64,000 nt of DNA from Paenibacillus planticolens (lineage in GTDB: Bacteria; Bacillota; Bacilli; Paenibacillales; NBRC-103111): assembly GCF_013141725.1 (NCBI RefSeq), contig NZ_WHNZ01000064.1, forward strand, positions 62,001-126,000, in the 5' to 3' direction. Position numbers and translations under genes: made by a program. The notes beneath the pieces were generated by a model. The model did no database searches, had not been told where the DNA came from, and saw nothing but the letters and a program-made list of their open reading frames with translations. This document shows, in pieces, positions 49,301 through 58,039 of this stretch (within the stretch, counting starts at the first letter, position 1; each line of letters begins with the position of its first letter).

Positions 49301-51485
49301 CTCCGAGACGCCAATTCGTCCAGTTCATCGGAAGGATATGCGCCATAGGCTGCGGATTCCACTGGCTCTTAAAGAGATAGAAGGAATCCTTAGGAAAGCC
49401 TGCGGTATCGATAGCACCGAAGGAAGATACGCCTACCGGATAAATGCTGTATGGCGTAGGTTCACCGATGTAATCAAAGCCGGACCAGATGAATTGTCCG
49501 ATAAACGCTTTGCGGTCACGGTCTTTTTTAAGACCATACTCGTTCCCCATCGTCCAAGATGCGAAGTTATTGTCGTAAGACGATGTCCCTCGAGAACCTG
49601 GCGTCTGATTCACACCTGTATTCACCAAGCTCGGATCTTGATAGACTCCGCGCGCACTCGTTTGAGAGGAAGATTCGGACTCAAAGAAGGACGTGTTCGG
49701 GAACCGGGTCATTAGAACATCAACGGATTGAGCTGTGTTGTAGTTGAGGCCATAACCAGCTAGCGTATTGTTGATAAGCCCCCAAGGACTTGAAGTCGTA
49801 GACGGCGGTGTCCGCTCTTGGTCGCCCCCCATAACAACGGGTCTAGTAGGATCCAGTGCCTGAACATCGCGCATCAAACGAATGGATTCACTGTACTCAT
49901 TAAATGCACTTACGCCATACATCGTTTGAGTGTTCATCCACGCAGGCTTAGTGCCGACTCCGCGTATCTCGTTGCCTATGGACCACATAATAATGGCAGG
50001 TGAGTTCTTGTCACGACTAACCATTTCTTGAATAACCCAATCGCTCCACATGTATTGAGCGCCTGAAGTTGTAGGAACTGGAGCAAGGGTTGACCCTTTC
50101 CATCCGTCAGGGACATTCGTCAAGAACCAGTTTCCGAAGTCATAAGCCGCTTTGGTAGAACCCCATCCATCGAAAGCCTCTTCCATAACAACGATACCGA
50201 GGCGTTCACAGGCCGTGATAACCTGTTTGCTTGGAGGATTGTGGGACGTGCGGTAAGCATTGACCCCCATATCCTTCAAGATTTTGAATTTACGCATGGC
50301 GGCATCGAGGTTGTCTGCGGCACCAAGCGATCCGTCATCATGATGCAGGTCAACGCCTTGAAGTTTGGTATAGACACCATTGAGATAGAAGCCGCCGGAA
50401 TTAGCAATCGTATTGGCATTCGTGGTGTCAACGTGCGCCATCTTAATCCATCGGAAGCCGTAAGAAGTATCCATCGTATCTACAACCTGAGGACCTGTCC
50501 CCCCATTGATCTCCGTGATCAGTTCCGTGCGAATCGTATAGAGATACGGATCGTTGGTAGACCACAAGTGGACGTTAGGCACCTGTAAGCTATCGTTCAA
50601 AGTGAGCTTTGTTGAAGGATTATAATCAACAGGATCGCTCGTGTTAGTCGATACGACTTTCCCGTTAGCATCAATGACGGAGGTCCGAATCTGAGCAACG
50701 CCGTTGGAAGCTTCAGAATAGAGATCGGCACTCACAACCAAATTGGCACTGTGATCCGCATTATAGGCAGATTCCAGATCAGGAGATGTATACGTAATGC
50801 CATTTCGTAGAAAACGGGTCTTGTCAGTCACAACCAGGTGTACCGGTCTTGTAATACCGGAACCTGTATACCAGCGTCCTGAAGGGGACATGTTCTGTAC
50901 CTTAACGACGATAACGTTGGGACTATCGTCACCATATGTAAGATACGGAGTAATGTCATAAGAGAATCCCGTATAGCCGCTTGGGTACTCACCGATCAGA
51001 TTGCCGTTAACGTACACGATCGAGTCCGTGTAAACGCCTTCAAAGTCAACGGAAACTTTCTTTTCGCTCATGCTATCCGGCAAAACAAAACTTTTACGAT
51101 ACCATCCCAAACCGCCCTGCAGGTAACCCTGAGCGTTGCTGCCTGAGGAAACTTTCTGTCCTTCAATGCTCCAGTCGTGAGGAACATTAACGGTTCTCCA
51201 TGAACTGGCGTCGAAAGCCGGATTGATAATCTGCGCCGTAGTAGGCGCCCCCGCCGGGTCTTGCAATCCATTTTTCACACCGCCCGTATTAACGGTTGGA
51301 GTACTTGTAGCAAGATAGAACTGCCAATCATTGTTAAAGTCGATGTTGCGGGTTCCGTCATTTGCTACCGTGGTAGCATTTGCATGGGGGACCAACGGAG
51401 CACCGAATGCGACATTGTTCAAAGACAATGGACTCAACATAACTACGGCCATAAGTATTCCTATAAATTTCCACGAAAATTTCAT
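46302..51485 (-). CDS. Giant secreted GH2 glycosidase with F5/8C, cohesin, FIVAR and dockerin modules
   Basis: A 1727-residue exported enzyme of the GH2 beta-galactosidase / glucuronidase family, ATG start behind AGGAAGAA. Signal peptide (1-29); GH2 sugar-binding domain (about 45-220, DASSWRTVNVPHDWSIEG); Ig-like domain; TIM barrel (about 345-690) with acid/base Glu in IIMWSIGNEIRG (about 504) and a candidate nucleophile Glu in SFFESESSSQ (about 600). Then come further GH2 C-terminal and DUF4982-like domains, three Big_4-type Ig domains, an F5/8C domain (about 1150-1320), cohesin (about 1448-1588, ELTVNYDPAQLKLSAVVPL), one FIVAR, and dockerin (1669-1727, DLNGDGKFSIGD and DMNNDGVIDITD). The bond specificity within GH2 cannot be fixed by eye. 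A LacI/cre-type palindrome of a different core (GTAAGCGCTTAC) lies upstream. Confidence 0.9.
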   Translation of the reverse strand: MKFSWKFIGILMAVVMLSPLSLNNVAFGAPLVPHANATTVANDGTRNIDFNNDWQFYLATSTPTVNTGGVKNGLQDPAGAPTTAQIINPAFDASSWRTVNVPHDWSIEGQKVSSGSNAQGYLQGGLGWYRKSFVLPDSMSEKKVSVDFEGVYTDSIVYVNGNLIGEYPSGYTGFSYDITPYLTYGDDSPNVIVVKVQNMSPSGRWYTGSGITRPVHLVVTDKTRFLRNGITYTSPDLESAYNADHSANLVVSADLYSEASNGVAQIRTSVIDANGKVVSTNTSDPVDYNPSTKLTLNDSLQVPNVHLWSTNDPYLYTIRTELITEINGGTGPQVVDTMDTSYGFRWIKMAHVDTTNANTIANSGGFYLNGVYTKLQGVDLHHDDGSLGAADNLDAAMRKFKILKDMGVNAYRTSHNPPSKQVITACERLGIVVMEEAFDGWGSTKAAYDFGNWFLTNVPDGWKGSTLAPVPTTSGAQYMWSDWVIQEMVSRDKNSPAIIMWSIGNEIRGVGTKPAWMNTQTMYGVSAFNEYSESIRLMRDVQALDPTRPVVMGGDQERTPPSTTSSPWGLINNTLAGYGLNYNTAQSVDVLMTRFPNTSFFESESSSQTSARGVYQDPSLVNTGVNQTPGSRGTSSYDNNFASWTMGNEYGLKKDRDRKAFIGQFIWSGFDYIGEPTPYSIYPVGVSSFGAIDTAGFPKDSFYLFKSQWNPQPMAHILPMNWTNWRLGETVEVWVNTNQQSAELFLNGVSLGRKSFDIKTTNYGKQYYETTEATQDDKLNTSSTNTGGYLSPNGSSGKLHLTWKVPYTPGTLEVKTYADTTSNVVTATDVVKTAGQPYTVTMTPDKKVITADGRSLSYIEADIVDKDGNVVPDAGNLVKFDVTGGAIVGVDNGKQESNELYKWGNVERNTHSERSAYNGKVLVIVQSNKGQTGPITVNASFDGSLPAQATVFAQAANATGNAGILPVNVSVMKDSAVNLPSNVTVVHADGTTSQSSVNWTNVPTANVVGAFKATAQVDGLQADANVNVYDFSSASVNLSVAAGDIPVLPAYVKVNFTNGLSVSMPVVWPSLTLSQVQASGVLTIEGQITGLTRKAIATINVSSSFTPNVNLAASAAGTGAQDVVSTTGPIATATFTNGTSYPNLMLDGNTTSGGWTNKYNIAATANLPAVNNTRPYEFVQVNWPQFNTFSSVKLYFTTGGTAPTTNLPKTLDVQYWDGLQWVSAGNQKIVWATASNQASTVTFDMVTTTKIRIGMENATPYSTTAGGMAITELEVYGNKPKELKITDIQPVSVTTQVGVAPVLPTVVQAVYDDGSKAQAAVTWDSIDPASYAQQGTFEVQGTVNGTTIKAKASVTVTVPTAADIAAGITRIAAPAKDATSLTLPTVPAGFTITIKSSDNASVIQVDGTVIPQSADTTVNLVLEVTRTSDGTKAATGSLPVIVPAKTVAALPAATLTETGVVYPGQSFDLTYGLSNLGSIASGGIYAEELTVNYDPAQLKLSAVVPLSDGIFVSQAGTPGHIRIISASQGAVHAITSNNSAAILKLSFQANPAAQSTTSTVTLSGVVVSDSHGVETKIQGASSSVQITVVDKTALNALIATVQAKYDAAVEGSNPGQYPVGSKAALQAAIAAAQTVANNSAATPEQVGQAVIDLNAALQSFLASINVAIPGDLNGDGKFSIGDLAIVASHYGETTSSPNWLASADMNNDGVIDITDLAFVAQHIISQP

Positions 51486-51553
51486 TTCTTCCTAATCCTC
51501 CCTTTAAACAATTTGTATCTCTTCCGAAGCATGAAATCATTTCATTAAAAATG

Positions 51554-51565
51554 GTAAGCGCTTAC
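51554..51565. promoter_or_regulatory. LacI/CcpA-type operator, GTAAGCGCTTAC
   Basis: A perfect palindrome 68 bases upstream of the GH2 start. Its core is AAGCGCTT rather than the AAACGTTT of the 1-20 kb sites. It agrees with the cre consensus at 13 of 14 positions. Confidence 0.68.
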
Positions 51566-51881
51566 ATTTTTGGTGAGTTAGCAGAATTATTCATAGACCA
51601 CCCGATAGATCATCCATACATGGCGACTTCATGATACATTTCGCATCTATTTTGGTTTGCTTCTAAAGCAACCGTCTCTGGTACCAGTACAATGTTGAAT
51701 GATATATCCGCCTCCTCCCAAATAGATACAAAATGTATCGTTGTTTCCAACAGTAAATAACTTTGCATACTACATTATATATTATCATTGATTCTCATCT
51801 TTGTGTACATTTGATATTCTCATTTTTTGTATGAATATTCTAATGTAATTGAACAGGAAGTTCCGTTCTCCAGCTGTAACG

Positions 51882-51915
51882 AAAAAACCCGCAAATGCGA
51901 AAGCCTTCCGCACTT
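51882..51915 (-). terminator. Terminator after the GH95-like gene
   Basis: On the minus strand AAGTGCG pairs with CGCATTT (one G-U), followed by GCGGG and six T. Confidence 0.65.
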
Positions 51916-51987
51916 ACAGGTGTTCCTAACCATTCCATATTTAACCACTTCATCTTCGCCAGCTGCTTTCAGTCAGGTTTGGTCTGA

Positions 51988-54216
51988 TTAAAAGCCGTAA
52001 AGCCGCCAAGGCTTATGTCCTCCAAAATATCGCGCCACCTTCTCCGTTCCTTCGACCGGACGCAAGCGCAAATGGGGTCCTTCTTCCCCCGGATAGAGAA
52101 CGGCCTCTTCGCCTGTATCCAGATCAAGCGATATTTCATCGTCGATGACCGTTTCGCCGGACCCTCGCACCGCACCGTAGACATCGATGACGTTCCAGCG
52201 GATAATCCCGCTCCAGCCCGTCTTGATCAAACATGGCTCACCGGCCAAACTTTTCACTCTGATCCACTGCGTGGCCGCATGCTTGCGAACCGCACTGACC
52301 AGGAAGGCTCCTTCTCCCCGCAAATTATGGTAAGCCAGCTCCGTCCACGCCTCCGGCACTGCCGGAAACACCCGCAGCTTGCCGCCCCAGCTCTGAAGCA
52401 GCATATCATGAATCGATTCAGCGCCGGCCAGCGGCGTCTCGATGACCGGTCCCGCTTCCTTGTACATCGTATTCGGCTTGATGATGAGCAGAAGCGATTG
52501 CAGCAGCCGCAGCGCCTCATCCCCCCACCCGAGACTTGCTGCGATCGAGGCCGCCCCGGTCATACTGAAGCCGCGCAGGTCCCCTTCTTTGGCCAGCCAA
52601 TGACGCAGGGAAGTTGCGATTAAGGCCCGTTCCTCCTCTGTTTCTCCCTTAACGAGATGCAGCGGGAAAATCGCCAGCAGATGACTGAAATGTCGGTGCC
52701 CGTAAGCGAGCGGCATATCTCGTCCAATCATAAAGCCCGTCTCGTCGACGGGAAGCGGAGCCAACCTTGCCAGTATGTCTTCCCACGCCGGCATCAACGG
52801 ATCGCGGATCGACAGCCTTCCGCAAATCGCCAGCAGTGTCTCGCATCCCCAGCGGAGCAGGGACAGATCGTAATGGCAGTCCGGCACAGTGGTCCGCATG
52901 AACGAGCCATACTCCGGGGAAATCGTCGGCGGCAGATGCAGGAATCCGTCATCTCCCTCCTCCAGCAGATACCGGTAGTAGTTCACACTCCGCTTTAAAA
53001 TCGGAAATAAAACTTCTTTCAGCATGTCATCGTCCATGGCATACCGGTAATGCCGCCAAACGTTATGACAGATCCACGTCAAATTTCCAATCTCATCATC
53101 CACTTGAGCCAGCAGATCGAAGCTGCAGCTTCGTCCTAATCCCGCCGAATCGTGCCGGCAATCTTCTGGTACGTTCAGAATCAGATTATCGCTGTTCGCA
53201 TACAGCGAACGGACAAGCGATTCCCCCATTTCCAAGCGGTTGGCCGTATACACCGGCGAATAACTCATCTGCACGTTCATATTGAACCAGCAGCCAGGCC
53301 AAGGCGTGGAAGTAAGCCAAGGCCCCTGGTTATCGATCAGGGGACTGTCCGCTCTCGCAGCCGATGCCAATTTATACATCTGAATCCAGTAAAAGCTTTC
53401 CAAACGGCCATCCGGCAGCGAAACGAAACTTTGCCGGTAATAACGGTGCCACCATGCCCGGTGAGCTTGCACCCACTCATCGAAGTTCGCAACTGATGCT
53501 TGCGCCACCGCGTTCACGGCTTCGGCCTTTGCCGATTCGCCATGCCCCCGGGTAACGGACAGCCAGCAGATCCGGCGATTCGGCGACACTTGCACTTCCT
53601 TCCAAGCGGTTGTGCAGCCGTCTTCGCCCGAATACCGCTGCGTACAAACGCGGATGCCGTCCGCTTCTTCCGTATGTTCCACTTCTGTGACCGGAACATA
53701 TTGATTCAAATTCACCCCGTCCGCATTTTTCAGCACCGGGTCGACATCCGGATAGGCGTACCACGCACATCCGGCGCCGCTTTCGCCCGCTGTTGTCTCA
53801 ATCTCTACGGCTATCACCGGATAGAGACTGTGTACCAACGAGCGAAGCTTGACTTCCCCGCTCGTCGTCGTCAGCGTGGCCTGCAGTTCAGCGTTCCACA
53901 GGCTGATCCGCATATGCGTCGGATGATAGATTTTCCCTTCCAATTCCAAATCCAGCTCGCCGAGCGGAACCCGGGGCGGGAATCCGGGTTTGTCCTTCCG
54001 GGTTGCCGTCACATCGGTGCGCCCGGTAACCATGCGAAGCACATGCCGCTTACTGGCATGTTCCTCCCCGTACACCATCGTGCCAAGCAAGCCGTTGCCG
54101 AGGAAAGCCCCTTCCTCCCAGCTAACGGGCTTCACGACCCACTCCATATCGTTTGCTGCCATGTAACGTTCCCAATCAACATCGAGATGAACTGCGGAAC
54201 TGCCGCTTTCATTCAC
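51988..54216 (-). CDS. GH95-like glycoside hydrolase (alpha-L-fucosidase/galactosidase type)
   Basis: A 742-residue protein without a signal peptide, so cytoplasmic. The N-terminal domain opens with WEEGAFLGNGLLGTMVYG, the usual GH95 phrase (Pfam glyco_hyd_65N_2), then an (alpha/alpha)6 barrel with WPGCWFNMNVQMSYSPVY and LPPTISPEYG, and a C-terminal beta domain. GH95 enzymes release alpha-linked L-fucose or L-galactose. Here it would act on the oligosaccharides brought in by the LplABC-type importer immediately upstream (12-base gap to the permease). GTG start behind AGGAGG. It is the last gene of the operon, closed by a terminator. Specificity is uncertain; distant relatives have other activities. 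Confidence 0.82.
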   Translation of the reverse strand: MNESGSSAVHLDVDWERYMAANDMEWVVKPVSWEEGAFLGNGLLGTMVYGEEHASKRHVLRMVTGRTDVTATRKDKPGFPPRVPLGELDLELEGKIYHPTHMRISLWNAELQATLTTTSGEVKLRSLVHSLYPVIAVEIETTAGESGAGCAWYAYPDVDPVLKNADGVNLNQYVPVTEVEHTEEADGIRVCTQRYSGEDGCTTAWKEVQVSPNRRICWLSVTRGHGESAKAEAVNAVAQASVANFDEWVQAHRAWWHRYYRQSFVSLPDGRLESFYWIQMYKLASAARADSPLIDNQGPWLTSTPWPGCWFNMNVQMSYSPVYTANRLEMGESLVRSLYANSDNLILNVPEDCRHDSAGLGRSCSFDLLAQVDDEIGNLTWICHNVWRHYRYAMDDDMLKEVLFPILKRSVNYYRYLLEEGDDGFLHLPPTISPEYGSFMRTTVPDCHYDLSLLRWGCETLLAICGRLSIRDPLMPAWEDILARLAPLPVDETGFMIGRDMPLAYGHRHFSHLLAIFPLHLVKGETEEERALIATSLRHWLAKEGDLRGFSMTGAASIAASLGWGDEALRLLQSLLLIIKPNTMYKEAGPVIETPLAGAESIHDMLLQSWGGKLRVFPAVPEAWTELAYHNLRGEGAFLVSAVRKHAATQWIRVKSLAGEPCLIKTGWSGIIRWNVIDVYGAVRGSGETVIDDEISLDLDTGEEAVLYPGEEGPHLRLRPVEGTEKVARYFGGHKPWRLYGF

Positions 54217-54228
54217 GCATGTTTCCTC

Positions 54229-55107
54229 CTATCCTTTGATAGCTCCGATCAGAGCGCCTTTGACGAAGTATTTTTGCAAAAATGGATACACGAATAAAAT
54301 CGGAACCGTAGCGACGATAATCGTCGCATACTTCAACGTGGCGGCAAGCATGGCCGCATCGCCGTCGGAAACGCCCGCATTGGCATTGGCTTCCCCTTGC
54401 AGCAATATTTCCCGCAGCACCAACTGCAGCGGATAGAGCGAACGTTCCTGCAGGAAAATCATCGCCTGGAACCAGGAATTCCAATGGCTCACGCCATAAT
54501 ACAGCAGCATTACGGCGATTACGGGCATGGAGAGCGGCAGCACAATCCGGAACAGGATAACGAAATCGTTGGCCCCGTCCATTTTAGCAGACTCTTCCAG
54601 CGCATCGGGAATGGCTTCGAACGCCGTCTTCATCAGAATCAGGTTAAACGTATTGATAGCCTGCGGAATAATAAGCGCCCAAAGGGAGTTAACCATTCCC
54701 ACTCCTTTGACCGTCAAGTAGAGCGGAATCAGTCCTCCGCTAAAGAACATCGTAAAGATGATGAACAGCATAAGCGGCTTGCGGTACTGTAAGCTTTTCC
54801 TTGAGAGTGCGTAAGCTCCGAAGGAGGTCAGCGTAATATTCAGCGCCAAGCCGGCCAATACGACAAACAGCGTGTTCCCATAGCCTTTTAAAATCATCGG
54901 ATTGCGGAATACATTCGTATAAGCATCAAGCGAGAACCCGATGGGACGCCATAAGATGCCTTTGTGCCCCATCAAGCTTCCTGCATCGCTGACTGAAGCA
55001 AACAGCACATAAATAAGCGGGTATACGGTAAGGACCATTAGCAGGACCATCAGCACCGTATTGATATAATCGAAGCATCTCTCTGAAAAACTCGCCTTGT
55101 TCAGCAT
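54229..55107 (-). CDS. ABC sugar transporter permease, LplC/YtcP type
   Basis: A 292-residue membrane protein with six hydrophobic segments and the permease EAA-type loop ALEESAKMDGANDFVILFRIVLPLSMP (seen around residues 185-210, given in part). The start LNKASFSERCFDYINTVLMVLLMVLTVYPLIYVLF is typical of the LplC/YtcP group in Paenibacillus and Bacillus. It lies 17 bases after the partner permease. It imports an oligosaccharide together with the other permease and the lipoprotein. No ATP-binding subunit is in the operon; this group usually shares a general one such as MsmX. Confidence 0.9.
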   Translation of the reverse strand: MLNKASFSERCFDYINTVLMVLLMVLTVYPLIYVLFASVSDAGSLMGHKGILWRPIGFSLDAYTNVFRNPMILKGYGNTLFVVLAGLALNITLTSFGAYALSRKSLQYRKPLMLFIIFTMFFSGGLIPLYLTVKGVGMVNSLWALIIPQAINTFNLILMKTAFEAIPDALEESAKMDGANDFVILFRIVLPLSMPVIAVMLLYYGVSHWNSWFQAMIFLQERSLYPLQLVLREILLQGEANANAGVSDGDAAMLAATLKYATIIVATVPILFVYPFLQKYFVKGALIGAIKG

Positions 55108-55123
55108 GATCGCTCTCTCCCTT

Positions 55124-56086
55124 CTACCACAAGCTTGTATCGTTAAATTTGCGGCTCAGCCAGTTCGAAGAAATGAGCAGGACAAAATTGATGACCGAGT
55201 TGAACAAGCCCACCGCTGAACTAAAACTGTAATTGAAATCCTGCAAACCGACACGATACACATAGGAGGAAATGACGTCAGCCGTTTCATAAGTGCCCGG
55301 ATTGTACAACAAAATGATTTTCTCGAACCCGACATTCATCATCCGCCCGATATCGAGGATAAGCAGAATCACGATGGTTGGCATAAGCCCCGGCAGCGTG
55401 ACGTGCGTCATTTGCTTCCAGCGGCCTGCGCCGTCGATTTTGGCTGCTTCATACTGCTCTTGATCGATCCCCGTTAAGGCCGCCAGGAAAATGATCGTTC
55501 CCCAACCGATATTTTGCCAGATGCCGGAAGAAACATAGACGGTGCGGAACAAGCTGGGCTCGAGTAAAAAAGTCAAACGCTCCCCGCCGAAGAACGCGAT
55601 GACATCGTTAATAACGCCTTCGCTGGATGTGAAATCTTTCAGAATTCCGCAAATAACAATCAATGAAATAAAGTGCGGCATGTAGGTCACGGTCTGCACC
55701 GTTCTTTTAAACAAAGCATGCTTCAATTCATTGAGCAAAAGCGCCAGGAGGATAGGCGCCGGAAATCCGAATAACAGCTGGTAGAAGCTGATCAGAACCG
55801 TATTCTTAATCGTTCGCCAAAAATAAGGGCCTGTAAAAAATTCACGAAAATGCTCGAACCCGACCCACTCGCTCCCCCATATTCCGAGTCTTGGGGAGAA
55901 ATCCTTGAATGCAATCACAGCACCGTACATGGGCGCATAGTGAAATACGACATAATACAGCAGAACCGGCAGCAGCATGACGTAAAGCAGTTTATTTTTG
56001 CGGATATCCAGCAAAATCCCGAAATGGAATCTCCGTTTTTCTCCAAGGGCTGCAACCGGCTTTGGTTTGGCAATCATGGTGTTCAT
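55124..56086 (-). CDS. ABC sugar transporter permease, LplB/YteP type
   Basis: About 320 residues with six hydrophobic segments. The motif YEAAKIDGAGRWKQMTHVTLPGL is the binding-protein-dependent permease loop. KNKLLYVMLLPVLLYYVVFHYAPMYGAVIAFKDFSPRLGI near the N-terminus is typical of the LplB group (quoted in part). I choose ATG 56086, six bases after GGAGAGGG, over the GTG seven codons upstream, which lies before that ribosome site. It is 100 bases downstream of the binding lipoprotein. Confidence 0.9.
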   Translation of the reverse strand: MNTMIAKPKPVAALGEKRRFHFGILLDIRKNKLLYVMLLPVLLYYVVFHYAPMYGAVIAFKDFSPRLGIWGSEWVGFEHFREFFTGPYFWRTIKNTVLISFYQLLFGFPAPILLALLLNELKHALFKRTVQTVTYMPHFISLIVICGILKDFTSSEGVINDVIAFFGGERLTFLLEPSLFRTVYVSSGIWQNIGWGTIIFLAALTGIDQEQYEAAKIDGAGRWKQMTHVTLPGLMPTIVILLILDIGRMMNVGFEKIILLYNPGTYETADVISSYVYRVGLQDFNYSFSSAVGLFNSVINFVLLISSNWLSRKFNDTSLW

Positions 56087-56186
56087 AGCATCACCCTCTC
56101 CAGCCACGGGCGGGCTCTGCGGAAGGTCGGAACGGATCGTTCACGCCAGATCGTCCACTCCCTCCGCCAGATTCGCCGTAGACTAA

Positions 56187-57827
56187 TTATCGCTTATTGT
56201 ACCGGTCTAGAGCACCCTGATAAATTTGGGTCACCTTGTCGATCCCCATGTCTTTTATCCTTTTTACATAGTCATCGAACTTATCGATCGGCTCTTTGCC
56301 CATTACGAATTTAACGAACATTTCCTCTTTATAGCTGGTAATGGCTGTATTTAGTTTAGCCAATTCTTTGCTTTCTTCGGCTGTCGGCGTTAAGAAGAGC
56401 GGCATCACATGCTTGGCGGCATCCGTTTGCTCCCAAATCTTGATGGCCTCATCCTGTTCTTTAAATGTATTGAAGCTTTTCCGGCTATCGCCGAGGAACG
56501 GACCGTTTGGCTTCGTGTATTGGGTAATCATTTGCTGCAGGTTGTATTTAGGATCTTTAGTAATTTTATCGGTAAACTTAGGCACGCCATTCTCCATGGT
56601 ATAGCTTTCGCCTTCGATACCGAAGTTGAACAACAGGCTGCCTTTCTCGCTATACGCATAATCCATCCATTTGACGGCAAGCTCCGCATGCTTGGAATCC
56701 CCAGAAACGGCTTTACTTGCAACCGGATTATATTTAAAATCACGTTGTCCGATGAAAGCACGTTCCCCTTTATTCAAAGTAGGATATGGAGCGGCTACCA
56801 GCTGGAACTTCGGATTTTTCTTTTTGCCCGTATCCATCCATCTGCCCATTCCGCCGCTTAACAAGCCCACTGTCGCCCCCGAGGCATCGCTCATTAACTT
56901 CGTATCCAGCGATTTGGAGTCCGTATTAAGCGCGAAGTCCTTATCAAGCAATCCTTCGGCATACCATTTGTGCAGCAAGCTCAGCGCATCCTTGAATTGA
57001 GGGTCCGTAGGCCCGTATTTCACTTTTCCCTGATCGTCGATATAGAAGCGGTTTGCTGTTTTAAAAGCGCCAATGAACGCATCCTGGATATTCAATTCAT
57101 TGCTGTACAGAGCCGTAAATGGCGCGGTTGCCCCTTTTTTCTCCTTGAAAGCATTCAGAACCGTATACCATTCATCGATCGTCGCAGGCACCTGAAGATT
57201 CAATTCATCCAACCAGTCTTTGCGAATCATCGGTCCCCGGAAAACCAGGCCGTTGTCCGGACGAATCATCGGAAAAGCGTAGTAGGTGCCATTGTCCGTT
57301 TTGATCATTTTGTCCAGCTCTTTATCCTGCTGCAGCAGTTTCTTTAAATTTGGCGCATTTTTATCGATCAATTCGTTTAGAGGCAGGATGACCTTGTCCG
57401 CGATCGCTTTCTCCGGCCCACCCGGATACGCTGCCGCTCCGCCGCCGCCCCAGTTATATTCAATGACATCCGGCAAGTTGTTCGAAGCGATCAGCAGGTT
57501 GAATTGATCTTTCGATTGACCGTCGGCCGGGTGCGTATACTTGACCTTAACCCCGGTTTCACTCTCTAAGCGCTTACCAAACGGGGAATCGGCCAAGTTG
57601 GGGACGAAAGACGCCAGGTTCGTGTCGATCTGTTCCCAGGATGTTAACGTTTCTTGCGTACTAATCGGATATTGACCTGCTGCCGCCGCCGGCGTTGCTG
57701 TCGTTTTCGCGGCTCCCGTTGCGCTTGGGCTCCCCGTAAGATCTTTGGAACAAGCGACGAACAGGCTGGAAGCTGCCAGCAAGCTTAGAGCCAGACTAAC
57801 GGACTTTCTTTTGGAACGTTCACTCAT
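56187..57827 (-). CDS. Extracellular sugar-binding lipoprotein, LplA type
   Basis: About 546 residues, the long form usual for LplA-type binding proteins. The start is ATG 57827 (MSERSKRK), eleven bases after GAGGGGG; the open frame further upstream has no signal peptide logic. The lipobox is SSLFVACSKD (Cys about residue 26), so the protein is lipid-anchored outside the membrane. An alanine/threonine-rich linker follows, then the type 1 solute-binding fold. It captures an oligosaccharide for the two permeases downstream. The membrane AraC regulator upstream is probably its activator. Confidence 0.92.
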   Translation of the reverse strand: MSERSKRKSVSLALSLLAASSLFVACSKDLTGSPSATGAAKTTATPAAAAGQYPISTQETLTSWEQIDTNLASFVPNLADSPFGKRLESETGVKVKYTHPADGQSKDQFNLLIASNNLPDVIEYNWGGGGAAAYPGGPEKAIADKVILPLNELIDKNAPNLKKLLQQDKELDKMIKTDNGTYYAFPMIRPDNGLVFRGPMIRKDWLDELNLQVPATIDEWYTVLNAFKEKKGATAPFTALYSNELNIQDAFIGAFKTANRFYIDDQGKVKYGPTDPQFKDALSLLHKWYAEGLLDKDFALNTDSKSLDTKLMSDASGATVGLLSGGMGRWMDTGKKKNPKFQLVAAPYPTLNKGERAFIGQRDFKYNPVASKAVSGDSKHAELAVKWMDYAYSEKGSLLFNFGIEGESYTMENGVPKFTDKITKDPKYNLQQMITQYTKPNGPFLGDSRKSFNTFKEQDEAIKIWEQTDAAKHVMPLFLTPTAEESKELAKLNTAITSYKEEMFVKFVMGKEPIDKFDDYVKRIKDMGIDKVTQIYQGALDRYNKR

Positions 57828-58039
57828 GTGAGTCCCCCTCATAGGATCTAGTGCAAAATGTCTTCGTTGCAGCACTGTGGCTTTAGTATGGCGGGGAAAC
57901 CGCCCTTTTGCATATCGTCAAAACTGCAAATCGCTCATTAAAATTCGTAAAAAGCAATCATCAGAATCCCAAATAGCTATGCAAAAAATGAAAAGCCGCG
58001 CAAGCAAGCTTGTACGACTTTAAGCAACCCGTAAACCAT

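Larger units (their letters stand above)
51486..51987. other. Intergenic region upstream of the GH2 gene
   Basis: About 500 AT-rich bases with no gene or RNA that I can support. It holds the operator at 51554-51565 and the terminator of the GH95-like gene at 51882-51915. No promoter with good -35 and -10 boxes was found for the GH2 gene. Confidence 0.5.

Noticed and set aside
53500-54297. 265-codon open frame on the plus strand
   Set aside because: Antisense to the GH95-like gene; His/Arg/Cys-rich composition typical of a shadow frame.
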